A stretch of DNA of 48,615 bases from CAZCFB01 sp964511535 (lineage in GTDB: Bacteria > Myxococcota_A > Polyangia > GCA-2747355 > CAZCFB01). Under the pieces are notes generated by a model. That model was not told where the DNA came from and did no database searches. It was given only the letters and a program-made list of their open reading frames with translations. How positions within the stretch are numbered: position 1 is the stretch's first letter; each line of letters begins with the position of its first letter. Below, one piece after another: positions 36,429 through 44,357 of this stretch. The translations under genes and the position numbers were made by a program. Where the stretch lies: assembly GCA_964511535.1 (NCBI GenBank), contig CAZEFW010000057.1, positions 1-48,615 of the forward strand, read 5' to 3'.

Positions 36429-38663
36429 GTGACGAGGTCTGACCAAACACTGCTGTCGATGCGGATACGCCTCAAGTATCCGGATGTGGACACCTTTATC
36501 CGCAAGTACGCCCCCAATATCAACCGCAACGGCATGTTCATCCAGAGCCGGGTGCCGCCCGAAGTGGGCACTGTTTTGCGATTTCAGCTCGTGCTCAAGG
36601 ACGGCGAGGTGCTGCTGCACGGCAAGGGGCGCGTGGTCTGGATCAAGGAGTACGACGCTGCCAACCCCACCCGCGCCCACGGCATGGGGGTGCGGTTTCT
36701 GGCGCTGGACGAGCGCAGCCGCAAGCTCATCGAGAAGGTGATGGACCTGCGCGAGCCCAGTGAGGAGCCCGACGCGGAGCAGGCGGACGAGACCCCGTCC
36801 GAGTCCCAGGCGACCCGAACCGTGGAAGAGGCGCCCACCGAGCTGGCCGAGCCGCCCGCCGAGGCGCTGGCCCATCAAGTGGCCGGCAGCGGCGCGTCGA
36901 CCCAGGAGCAGGCGTTCGCGCCCGCGGTCACCCCGGTAATGATCCCACGCCAGAACGCTCCGGATCAGCCCGGTGAGCCGGCCGAGCAACGTCCTGCCCT
37001 GCTCTCGGGCGAGTTCGAGGCTCTGGACACCGACGAAAAGACACCACCCCCGGTGGATCCCGCTGTGGGTGAAGACGGCGAGGCGGATCCAATACCAGAT
37101 CCCGAACCTCCGCCCGCGCCCGCAGAAGCCGCTGATGCCGAAGCCGAAGCCGATGCCGATGCCGATGCTGAAGCTGAAGCTGATGCTGATGCTGATGCTG
37201 ACGCTGATGCTGAAGCTGATGCTGAAGCTGACGCTGATGCTGAAGCTGATGCCGTGGCTGCGGCTGCAACTGAAGCTGAAGCTGACGCCGATGCTGCAGC
37301 GACCGCCGAGCCGACCCTGGTCTCCCCGGAGCCAACCCTGGACGAGACCCTGGTGCGAGCCGCCGAGGAAGGGTACGACGGCCTGGAAGAGATCCTGGCA
37401 ACCGCCGACATCATGCTCGACGCGCTGATGCAAGAGGCCGGCATCAGCCAGGCGCTGGTGGACGAGGTGCTGGCCGGCGCCCTAAGCCAGCCGGTCTCGG
37501 ATGAGGACCTGGCCGAACTGGAGCTGCTGGACGAGGACCCCGAGCCGCTCAAGCTGCGCCACGCCAGGGAGATCCTGGATGCGGTGGCGCCGCTGCCCGA
37601 GCCGCGGGCCCGGCCGAACGAGGACCTGGACCCGGGCCCCGGCGTCGAGCCGTTCACGCCGATCCCGCCGCCCGCGGAGCCCCCCGCCGACGAAGGCGAG
37701 GAGATCCTGATTGAGGCTGAGGAGCCGCCGCCGCCGTTCCCCGGCGTGGTGCAGGTGGGTCCGGATGTCGAGGCCGGCGAGGCCGTGCAGGTCCCCGAGG
37801 CGGACACCCAGCCGTTTGAGAAGCAACAAGAAGACGACGCCCCGCATGAGGAGCGATCGGTCTTCTCCTCCCTGCTCGAGGAGGCCGCGGCCATCGAGGA
37901 GGAGGTGGAGGAGCAGGTGGCCTCGGCCGACACCGTGCCCCGGGCGTCGCTGCAGGACGAGGACCTCCCCGGTGAGCCGCTGATGCCCGAGGGCGTCGAC
38001 ATCAACCTCGACGAGGACGACGACGACGAGATGGACGAGGCGGCCACCAGGGTGGCTGCCGCCGACCTGTTCGAGCGCCCTCCGCCAGAGGATCCGCCGC
38101 CAGGAGACGACCTGTTCGGGGCCGAGGCTCCTCTCCAGCCCGAACCCGAGCCAGAGCCCGAGCTGGTGGTGGAGCCCGAGCCTGCGCCCGCGCCGCCCCT
38201 GCAGGACACCATCCAGGAGCCAGACCTGCCGGGCGCCTGGGCCTCGGAGCTCCCGGAGCCCCGGGAGGCCGGGACCCGGCGGCGCAACTACCTCGACGAG
38301 CTGGAGGACGACACCATCTCGGACGCCGCCACCACGGCCCCGCTGGAGGTCACACCGGAGCTGCGGCAAGCCGCTGCCGAGGTCCTGGCCCCGCCGCCGC
38401 AGGCGGAGGCAGAAGAGGAAGAGGACCTGATGGTGCTCGACCTGGATGCCATCGAGGAGGCCTCGGTTGAGGAGCTGGCGGAGCTGCAGCGCGCGGCCCC
38501 GGCGCCGGACGCCGCCCCGCCTCCCATCCCCACGGCGGCCCTGGACGGCGCCGCGGAGCGCACCGACCAGACCCCCGTGGTGCAGCCGCTCGAGGAGATG
38601 GAGCCGCCCGAGGAGAAGCCGGCCCGCGAGGGGTTCTTCAAGCGGCTGTTCACCAAAAAGTAG
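36429..38663 (+). CDS. PilZ-like domain protein with long acidic, repetitive tail
   Basis: 744 aa from GTG 36429 (ATG 36459 is an alternative). Residues about 8-110 form a PilZ-type domain of the kind common in myxobacterial proteins (TIGR02266): MRIRLKYPDVDTFIRKYAPNINRNGMFIQS, VLRFQLVLKDGEVLLHGKGRVVW, HGMGVRFLALDERSRKLIE. The strict c-di-GMP RxxxR/DxSxxG motifs are not complete, so ligand binding is doubtful. The remaining 630 residues are acidic and low-complexity: an (Ala-Asp/Glu) run at about 235-288, many Glu/Pro/Ala stretches, and a basic end (EGFFKRLFTKK). Its tail is suited to act as a disordered scaffold. Confidence 0.75.
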   Translation: MTRSDQTLLSMRIRLKYPDVDTFIRKYAPNINRNGMFIQSRVPPEVGTVLRFQLVLKDGEVLLHGKGRVVWIKEYDAANPTRAHGMGVRFLALDERSRKLIEKVMDLREPSEEPDAEQADETPSESQATRTVEEAPTELAEPPAEALAHQVAGSGASTQEQAFAPAVTPVMIPRQNAPDQPGEPAEQRPALLSGEFEALDTDEKTPPPVDPAVGEDGEADPIPDPEPPPAPAEAADAEAEADADADAEAEADADADADADAEADAEADADAEADAVAAAATEAEADADAAATAEPTLVSPEPTLDETLVRAAEEGYDGLEEILATADIMLDALMQEAGISQALVDEVLAGALSQPVSDEDLAELELLDEDPEPLKLRHAREILDAVAPLPEPRARPNEDLDPGPGVEPFTPIPPPAEPPADEGEEILIEAEEPPPPFPGVVQVGPDVEAGEAVQVPEADTQPFEKQQEDDAPHEERSVFSSLLEEAAAIEEEVEEQVASADTVPRASLQDEDLPGEPLMPEGVDINLDEDDDDEMDEAATRVAAADLFERPPPEDPPPGDDLFGAEAPLQPEPEPEPELVVEPEPAPAPPLQDTIQEPDLPGAWASELPEPREAGTRRRNYLDELEDDTISDAATTAPLEVTPELRQAAAEVLAPPPQAEAEEEEDLMVLDLDAIEEASVEELAELQRAAPAPDAAPPPIPTAALDGAAERTDQTPVVQPLEEMEPPEEKPAREGFFKRLFTKK
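37131..37290 (+). repeat. GCTGA(A/T) hexamer microsatellite inside the PilZ-like gene
   Basis: Tandem GCTGAT/GCTGAA/GCCGAA-type units encode the (Ala-Asp/Glu)n run at about residues 235-288. In-frame units keep the reading frame when copies are gained or lost, so tail length can vary. The same core unit recurs at the end of the window. Confidence 0.85.
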
Positions 38664-38784
38664 GGCCCGCGCCGGCAGTTGACGGTTGACAGTTTGGGGG
38701 GGGATTGTTAGGTTGCCTTTCCGTCGTTTTGGTCGAAAAAACGTATAGTTTGATGCTGCGAAGCGCAGCCGTGGGAGAGGTCCA
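38664..38784 (+). promoter_or_regulatory. Gap upstream of the first bactofilin with candidate promoter
   Basis: 121 nt. TTGACA at 38686-38691 fits a -35 box, followed 16-17 nt later by a weak TTAGGT/TAGGTT -10. A TATAGT lies at 38744-38749. A run of nine G (38696-38703) and an A-run (38736-38741) are notable in the GC-rich setting. Likely promoter of the bactofilin cluster. Confidence 0.4.
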
Positions 38785-39117
38785 ATGGCCGAGGAAACAT
38801 GCATCATCCTTGAAGACGTGACCATCACCGGCACTGTCACCGGGGACGAAGATTTGCTGCTCGCGGGTCGCGTGGAAGGACAGATCCGGCTCAGCGGGAA
38901 CCTGACCGTTGAAGAGACAGGCGGGGTCACCCAGGGGGTAGATGTGGAGGAGCTCGTGGTGCGTGGGCGCGTGGAGGGGGCGGTCACCGCCGCCGCAGGC
39001 GTGCTGCTCGCCTCGACCGGGACCATCATCGGAGAGGTGGCGACGCCACGGCTCGTGGTGGAGGAAGGCGCCCGGCTGGAGGGCCGGGTGAGCATGGACG
39101 TGGAGCTACCGGAGTAG
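38785..39117 (+). CDS. Bactofilin, first of three
   Basis: 110 aa, ATG after GAGAGGT. The bactofilin signature is visible: an opening ILEDVTITGTVTGDEDLLLAGRVEGQIRLSG and repeated short beta strands with Gly/Val turns (VEELVVRGRVEGAV, LASTGTIIGEVATPRLVVEEGARLEGRVSMD). Such proteins assemble into nucleotide-free filaments at the membrane or pole. It has short, uncharged ends compared with the third copy. It is followed 67 nt later by a second bactofilin, the same arrangement as the tandem BacN/O/P of Myxococcus, which scaffold the chromosome-segregation apparatus; the analogy is inference. Confidence 0.92.
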   Translation: MAEETCIILEDVTITGTVTGDEDLLLAGRVEGQIRLSGNLTVEETGGVTQGVDVEELVVRGRVEGAVTAAAGVLLASTGTIIGEVATPRLVVEEGARLEGRVSMDVELPE

Positions 39118-39184
39118 CCCGCGCCCCTGAATCCCATTACAACAACCAACGAAGCTTGAGCTCGCAAGGAACGGAGGTCACCAA

Positions 39185-39499
39185 ATGGCCAGCACGATTA
39201 TTGGCAAGTCCATCGTCATCGAGGGAGATGTTTCCGGCACCGAGGAGATGCTGATCCAGGGCACCGTCAAGGGCAGCGTCACCACCAGCGAGGACGTCCA
39301 GGTTGAGGAGGGGGCCGTCGTCGAGGCCGAGGTTGAAGGCGCCGACGTGACCATCAGCGGTCAGGTCACCGGCACCGTCAAGGCCAGCGGCCGGCTGGAG
39401 CTCACCGCCGATGGGCGCCTTGTTGGCGACGTCAAGGCGGCGCGCATCTCGTTCGCCGAGGGGTCCACCTTCAAGGGCAACGTGGACATGGATCTGTAG
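39185..39499 (+). CDS. Bactofilin, second of three
   Basis: 104 aa, preceded by GGAGGTCACCAA, a strong ribosome binding site. The fold is again clear: IIGKSIVIEGDVSGTEEMLIQGTVKGSVTTS, then VEEGAVVEAEVEGADVTISGQVTGTVKASGRLELTADGRLVGDVKAARISFAEGSTFKGNVDMDL. It lacks any extra N- or C-terminal tail, so it is the minimal bactofilin core and is likely to polymerise with its neighbours. It is 40-45% hydrophobic or small residues and has no membrane-targeting helix that I can see. Confidence 0.95.
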   Translation: MASTIIGKSIVIEGDVSGTEEMLIQGTVKGSVTTSEDVQVEEGAVVEAEVEGADVTISGQVTGTVKASGRLELTADGRLVGDVKAARISFAEGSTFKGNVDMDL

Positions 39500-39541
39500 G
39501 GCTCCCTGGCGCGCCCCGCGCCGGTGGGATGGAGGAGACCG

Positions 39542-40141
39542 ATGAGCAACGAGACCACTGTCATTGGCGCCGAGGCCGTGCTGACGGGCGATCTGCGCGG
39601 AGAGGAGGACCTGCAGGTCCTCGGTCGTGTGGAGGGCTCCATCACCATCGCCGGCGCGCTGGTGGTGGACCGGGGCGCCGTTGTCGCGGCCACCATCGCG
39701 GCCCAGCAGGTCACCGTGCGTGGAGCCGTCATCGGCGACATCAGCTGCTCGGGGCTGGTGAGCCTGGAGAGTGAGGCGCGGGTTAGCGGCGATATCGCCG
39801 CGGCCAGCTTCGCCGTGCAGGAGGGCGCCCAGCTCAGCGGCAAGCTGGACATGGGCTCGGGGCAGACGCCCGCGGCCCCGGTGGAGCAGGAGCCGGAAGA
39901 GCCAGCTCAGGACAGGCCGCCCCGCAAGGCCGCCGCTCCCGCGCGCAAGAAGGCGCCGGCCCTGAAGAAGGCCCCGCCGCCCAGGAAGAAGGCGCCGCCG
40001 GCCAAGAAGAAGGCCCCGCCGGCCAAGAAGAAGGCGCCGCCGGCCAAGAAGAAGGCTCCAGCCAAGAAGAAGGCCGCGGCCAAGCGCCCGCCCAGGCCTC
40101 GCACCGCGGCTGGCAAGAAGGTCCGGACGAAGCGCAAGTAG
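39542..40141 (+). CDS. Bactofilin, third of three, with Lys/Pro-rich basic tail
   Basis: 199 aa from ATG 39542 (GGAGGA 6 nt upstream). Residues about 1-105 are a bactofilin core (TTVIGAEAVLTGDLRGEEDLQVLGRVEGSITIAG, ISCSGLVSLESEARVSGDIAA, EGAQLSGKLDMG). From about 120 the tail is basic and repetitive: RKKAPALKKAPPPRKKAPPAKKK and then repeated APPAKKK units, ending with KKVRTKRK. Basic tails bind acidic partners, membrane lipid or DNA, and the tail here resembles that of the H1-like protein at 2890-3330. The long third member recalls the tail of Myxococcus BacP; the match is by layout only. Confidence 0.9.
   Translation: MSNETTVIGAEAVLTGDLRGEEDLQVLGRVEGSITIAGALVVDRGAVVAATIAAQQVTVRGAVIGDISCSGLVSLESEARVSGDIAAASFAVQEGAQLSGKLDMGSGQTPAAPVEQEPEEPAQDRPPRKAAAPARKKAPALKKAPPPRKKAPPAKKKAPPAKKKAPPAKKKAPAKKKAAAKRPPRPRTAAGKKVRTKRK
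39980..40061 (+). repeat. 21-bp tandem repeat in the third bactofilin tail
   Basis: Near-identical units of about 21 bp (AAGAAGGCGCCGCCGGCCAA plus G) repeat three to four times and encode APPAKKK units. In-frame, so copy number changes would only lengthen or shorten the basic tail. Confidence 0.8.
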
Positions 40142-40161
40142 AGCATCAGGGAGGTCAGTGC

Positions 40162-40809
40162 TTGAAGGCACACCGGCGAGGAATCACCGCGACGCTGTTG
40201 CTGCTGGCCATCGTGGCCGTCGGGTGCGGTGGGGGCTCGCCCAGGGTCTCCCTCGGCAAGCCGAACCAGCGCTTCCGCGCTGGCGACTACAGTGACGCGC
40301 TGGGGCGCTGGACGCGGGAGTCGAAGATCATCAACCTGACCCGGCTGGACACCCCGCTGAGGGTCCGCGCCACCCTGTTCAGCCCCGAGTTCATCGCTGC
40401 CCACGTGGCCAAGTACGAGGACCTGTTCAAGATCCCGGGGCGGGAGCGGGACGCGCTGCTCAAGAAGCTGAACGAGGGGTTCAAGACGCACTTCACCCTC
40501 GTCATCTTCGCCGCGACCACCGACCGCAAGTGGAACGATCTGGAGCGCAAGGACTCCATCTGGCGCATCGCGCTGGTCAACGACATGGAGCAGCAGGTCG
40601 CGCCGGTCGAGGTGCGCAAGGAGCGGCGGATCACCGAGACCACCCGCGACCTCTACCCCCACGTGGAGCCGTTCTACCTGATGTACACCTTCCGGTTCCC
40701 GCGGCTGCAGGTGGACGGGCGGCCGCTGGTGGGCCCCAAGACCCGGAGGTTGGTGCTGCGCTTCGCCGGCCCCCTCGGCAAGTCCGAGCTCACCTGGCGC
40801 CTGCGATAG
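40162..40809 (+). CDS. Lipoprotein of unknown function
   Basis: 215 aa from TTG 40162, chosen because GGGAGG lies 7 nt upstream; no ATG fits. The signal ends LAIVAVGC, a good lipobox. The mature protein has TLFSPEFIAAHVAKYEDLF, FKTHFTLVIFAATTDRKWNDLE, VNDMEQQVAPVEVRKERRITETTRDLYPHVEPFYLMYTFRF and a final VLRFAGPLGKSELTWRL, giving a compact beta-rich domain with paired aromatic residues. No family recognised. It is the upstream neighbour of a second lipoprotein, 9 nt away, so the two may act in one envelope complex. Confidence 0.85.
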   Translation: MKAHRRGITATLLLLAIVAVGCGGGSPRVSLGKPNQRFRAGDYSDALGRWTRESKIINLTRLDTPLRVRATLFSPEFIAAHVAKYEDLFKIPGRERDALLKKLNEGFKTHFTLVIFAATTDRKWNDLERKDSIWRIALVNDMEQQVAPVEVRKERRITETTRDLYPHVEPFYLMYTFRFPRLQVDGRPLVGPKTRRLVLRFAGPLGKSELTWRLR

Positions 40810-40818
40810 CCTTTGCCC

Positions 40819-42441
40819 ATGTTGCGGCGCGCGACCCTCCTGCTGACCGCGAGCGCGCTGCTGCTGCTGAGCCTCGGCGGCTGCCGGGGCGGCGACCGAC
40901 TGCAGCAGCTCACCTCACAGCTTGATCAAGCGGGCAGCCGTGAGCGCGCCATCGACGGCCTGCTGGTGCTGATCAAGGAGGCGCCCGAGCAGCGGCGAGC
41001 GGCCCTGCGCACGCGGGTCGCCCACGCCCTGTCCGAGGCGTACCGCACCGACCGCCACAGGGGGGCCATCGTCTCGGCGCTGGCCCTGCTGCGAGCTCCG
41101 GAGGGGGAGCAGGTATTCACCGCGGCGCTGGCGGACCACGCCCGCGGCGGCGAATACTTCGAGGCCGCCATCCGCTCGGCCCGGCTGATCGGTGAGCTTG
41201 GGCTGCGCGCGCGGGCGCCGGCGCTCATCACCACCCTCGAGGGGTGCCTGGCCGCGCCGCGCCCCGACCGCAACACCTGGCTGGAGCGGAGCCTGATCCT
41301 GGCGCTCGACCGGCTGGCCGACCGGCGGGCGGTGCCGGCGCTGGTCAAGACCCTCGACGGCGATCCGGCCACACAGGACTTCTACCTCAACAGGATGGCG
41401 GCCAGAGCGCTGGGCAAGCTCGGGGACCTGTCCGCCGTGCCCTCCCTGGTGCGTTCGCTGGGGCAGACCAGCCACGGCCTGCTGCTGCTGGAAGAGAGCC
41501 GGCGGGCCATCTGCCGCATCGGCGGTGAGGCCACGGTCGAGGTGCTGCGGGCGGCACTGGCCAGGGACCGGCTGGGCGCCCCCGGCAAGAACGCCCGCGG
41601 CGCGTTGCTGCTGCTGGGCGACCTGGGGGCTCGCGATGCCCTGCCCCGCCTGGCGGCGCTGGATCGTTCGAAGCTCGACGCTGACACCCGGGTCTCCCTG
41701 GGCAGGGCCATGCTTCGCCTGGGAGACCTGCGCGGCAAGCAGGCGCTGCAAGAGGTGATCGATCTGGCCAGCGCGCCGCTGACCGCCCGCGGCGATGCGG
41801 CCCGGCTGCTCGGCCTGTACGGGGGCGCCGGGGACCTCGGCGAGCGGCTGGAGCGGGAGTGCGGCGCGCAGGGCGGCCCGGAGGCGCAGGTGCTGTGCTG
41901 GCGCCTCGCCCTGGCGCACACGCGGACGGACGGCCCCGACGGCGGCGCGCGCCTGGACGCGCTGCTCGCCGCCACCAGCGATGAGACCACCACGCAGTAT
42001 GTCGCCCGCTACCGCCGGCGGCTCAAGGTCCCCGAGCAATGCAAGGGCGCCCGGGCCTGCCTGCTGGGGCTGATGGGAGATCAGGAGTGGCGGGTGAGAG
42101 AGCGCGCGGCCCTGGACCTGGGCCGCATGGAGCGGGACGCCGCCACGGTCAAGGCGCTGGCCTCCCGCCTCGAGGGAGAGCATGATCAGGTCAAGCTGGC
42201 GCTCCTGATCGGGCTGGAGCGGCTGGCCAAGGTTGGCGGCGCGGACGAGGAACTGAAGGCGGCCTTGCCCGGGCTCAAGCCGCTTGTGGATGCTGGCAAG
42301 GCGGCCGGGGAGGCGACGGGCATGGCCCCCTCGCCAGCCCTCCGGTCGCGCCTGCTCTGCCTGCGCGAGCGGCTGGGCCGGACAGCCGGCGGCGCCGCGA
42401 AGACGAACAAGACGAACTCGAAGACCACGGAGAAGCGATGA
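40819..42441 (+). CDS. Lipoprotein with HEAT-like repeats
   Basis: 540 aa from ATG 40819. The signal ends LLSLGGC, a good lipobox. The rest is almost wholly alpha-helical, with HEAT/PBS-lyase-type repeats: for example RRAVPALVKTLDGD, ALGKLGDLSAVPSLVRSL, LLGDLGARDALPRLAALD, LRLGDLRGKQALQEVIDLA, RERAALDLGRMERDAATVKALA. Such solenoids bind protein partners. There are two Cys in CKGARACLLG. The end is Thr/Lys-rich (KTNKTNSKTTEKR). It overlaps the sigma-54 activator start by 4 nt, suggesting a shared transcript. It is a scaffold or sensor at the outer or inner membrane; its partner is unknown. Confidence 0.85.
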   Translation: MLRRATLLLTASALLLLSLGGCRGGDRLQQLTSQLDQAGSRERAIDGLLVLIKEAPEQRRAALRTRVAHALSEAYRTDRHRGAIVSALALLRAPEGEQVFTAALADHARGGEYFEAAIRSARLIGELGLRARAPALITTLEGCLAAPRPDRNTWLERSLILALDRLADRRAVPALVKTLDGDPATQDFYLNRMAARALGKLGDLSAVPSLVRSLGQTSHGLLLLEESRRAICRIGGEATVEVLRAALARDRLGAPGKNARGALLLLGDLGARDALPRLAALDRSKLDADTRVSLGRAMLRLGDLRGKQALQEVIDLASAPLTARGDAARLLGLYGGAGDLGERLERECGAQGGPEAQVLCWRLALAHTRTDGPDGGARLDALLAATSDETTTQYVARYRRRLKVPEQCKGARACLLGLMGDQEWRVRERAALDLGRMERDAATVKALASRLEGEHDQVKLALLIGLERLAKVGGADEELKAALPGLKPLVDAGKAAGEATGMAPSPALRSRLLCLRERLGRTAGGAAKTNKTNSKTTEKR

Positions 42442-44357
42442 TACGGCTGGAGGTTGTCCAGGGGGAAGACGAGGGTCGGGTGCTCGAGTCCGACGAGGAG
42501 CGCGTCACCATCGGCCGCGCTCCGAACACCACCTTCAGGCTGGAGGATTACCACCTCTCGGCCGAGCACGGGCTGATCTTCCGCGAGGAGGATCAGTACA
42601 TCTACCGTGACCTGCGCTCCACCAACGGCTCCATGCTGCTGCGCGGCGCCAAGCGCATGGTGCTCGACGGCAGCGACCGGTGGGAGACCACCCTGCGCGA
42701 CGGCGACCGGCTGCTGCTGGGGGACGCCACCTCGCCGGTGATCCTGCACCTGAAGCTGCTCGAGAGCGGCGCCCCGGAGGAGAAGGACCACCGGATCATC
42801 GCCAGCCGGTCGCTCAACGAGCTGCCCGCGGTGGCCGGGGAGGTGGAGCAGGGGCCGGAGCTGAACAAGATCTACCAGGCGGCCAAGAACCTGGGCCAGC
42901 GCCTGGACCTGATGGACACCCTCGAGGCGGTGGCCGCCGGGGTCATGGACCTGGTGCCCCGGGCGACCCACGTGGCCATCTCCCTGCGGGAGGGCGAGGA
43001 CGAGGACCGGTTCGTGCCGATGCTGGCCCGCGCCCGGGACAAGGGCAGGGACGCCGACCCGGTGATGATGAGCCGCGCGGTGCTGCGCCGGGTGCTCAAG
43101 GAGCGCGCCGCGGTGCTGGCGGCCGACGCCATGGACGAGATGGGCGACAGCGAGAGCATCATGGGCGCGCGCATCCGCTCCACCATCGGCGTGCCCCTGT
43201 GGCAGGAGGAGCAGATCCTCGGCGTGCTCGAGTGCGACAACCGCGGCAGCTCCGGCGTGTTCAAGGCGCGGGACCTGGACGTGCTGATGGTGCTGGCCAG
43301 CCAGGCGGGGCTCGCCATCTCCAACGCCATGCTCTACCACGAGCTGAAGGTGGCCGACGAGAAGCTGCAGGGAGAGAACCGCTACCTGCGCACGCGCCAG
43401 GGTGGCGCGCGGTTCGACAACATCATCGGCGAGTCGGCGGCCATGAAGGACATCTTCAGCCAGCTGGAGAAGGTGATCGATACCCGCGCCACGGTGTGCA
43501 TCAGCGGCGAGACCGGCACCGGCAAGGAGCTCATCGCCAGCGCCATCCACCACCAGGGCAAGCGGCGGGAGAAGATGTTCGTGGCCCAGAACTGCGCCGC
43601 CCTGCCGGAGAACCTGCTGGAGAGCGAGCTGTTCGGCCACAAGAAGGGCGCGTTCACCGGCGCGGACCAGGACAAGAAGGGCCTGTTCCACATCGCTGAC
43701 AAGGGCTCGTTGTTCCTGGACGAGGTGGGGGAGATGAGCCTGCCGCTGCAGGCCAAGCTGCTGCGCGTGCTGCAGGAGGGCGAGGTGCGGCCGGTGGGCG
43801 CCTCGCGGCCCAAGCCGGTGGACGTGCGCATCATCTGCGCCACCAACCGCGACCTGTCGGCCGAGGTGGAGGCGGGCCGCTTCCGCCAGGACCTGTTCTA
43901 CCGGCTGATGGTGTTCCCCATCACCATGCCGCCGCTGCGGGAGCGGCGGGAGGACATCCCGCTGTTGGTGCAGCACTTCCTCGAGAAGTACTGCGCCGAG
44001 ATCCGCAAGTCGGTGGGGGGGGTGAGCCAGGAGACCATCAACCAGCTGAGCGCCTATAACTGGCCCGGCAACATCCGCGAGCTGGAGAACGAGGTGCAGC
44101 GGCTGGTGATCCAGGTGGACGAGGGGGCCATCGTCACGCCGGAGCACCTGTCGCCGCGCATCCGCCAGGTGGAGAGCCTGGTGGAGCGCGTGGCGCCGCC
44201 CAAGGGCACGCTCAAGGAGATGATGGAGCATGTGGAGCGCTGGCTGCTGACCCGCGCCCTCGAGGAGCACGGCAACAACAAGACCCAGACCGCCAAGACC
44301 CTGGGCATCACCCGCGAGGGGCTGCACAAGAAGCTGGCCAAGTACAAGGTCAAATGA
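42438..44357 (+). CDS. FHA-GAF-AAA+-Fis sigma-54-dependent activator
   Basis: 639 aa. Residues about 1-90 are an FHA domain (VTIGRAPNTTFRLEDYHLSAEH ... RDLRSTNGSMLL), which binds phosphothreonine. A linker and a GAF domain follow at about 135-290 (VAISLREGEDEDRFVPMLARARDK, GVPLWQEEQILGVLECDN). The AAA+ domain at about 325-560 has Walker A GETGTGKE (about 357), the GAFTGA sigma-54 contact loop (about 404) and DEVGEMSLPLQAKLLRVLQEGEVRPVG. The Fis-type helix-turn-helix is at the end (NNKTQTAKTLGITREGLHKKLAKYK). It would be switched by a Ser/Thr kinase signal. The ATG overlaps the lipoprotein stop; its own stop overlaps the next ATG. Confidence 0.95.
   Translation: MIRLEVVQGEDEGRVLESDEERVTIGRAPNTTFRLEDYHLSAEHGLIFREEDQYIYRDLRSTNGSMLLRGAKRMVLDGSDRWETTLRDGDRLLLGDATSPVILHLKLLESGAPEEKDHRIIASRSLNELPAVAGEVEQGPELNKIYQAAKNLGQRLDLMDTLEAVAAGVMDLVPRATHVAISLREGEDEDRFVPMLARARDKGRDADPVMMSRAVLRRVLKERAAVLAADAMDEMGDSESIMGARIRSTIGVPLWQEEQILGVLECDNRGSSGVFKARDLDVLMVLASQAGLAISNAMLYHELKVADEKLQGENRYLRTRQGGARFDNIIGESAAMKDIFSQLEKVIDTRATVCISGETGTGKELIASAIHHQGKRREKMFVAQNCAALPENLLESELFGHKKGAFTGADQDKKGLFHIADKGSLFLDEVGEMSLPLQAKLLRVLQEGEVRPVGASRPKPVDVRIICATNRDLSAEVEAGRFRQDLFYRLMVFPITMPPLRERREDIPLLVQHFLEKYCAEIRKSVGGVSQETINQLSAYNWPGNIRELENEVQRLVIQVDEGAIVTPEHLSPRIRQVESLVERVAPPKGTLKEMMEHVERWLLTRALEEHGNNKTQTAKTLGITREGLHKKLAKYKVK

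Noticed and set aside
42186..44327. 713-codon minus-strand frame opposite the sigma-54 activator
   Set aside because: Antisense shadow; only the plus-strand frame carries FHA, GAFTGA and Fis motifs.
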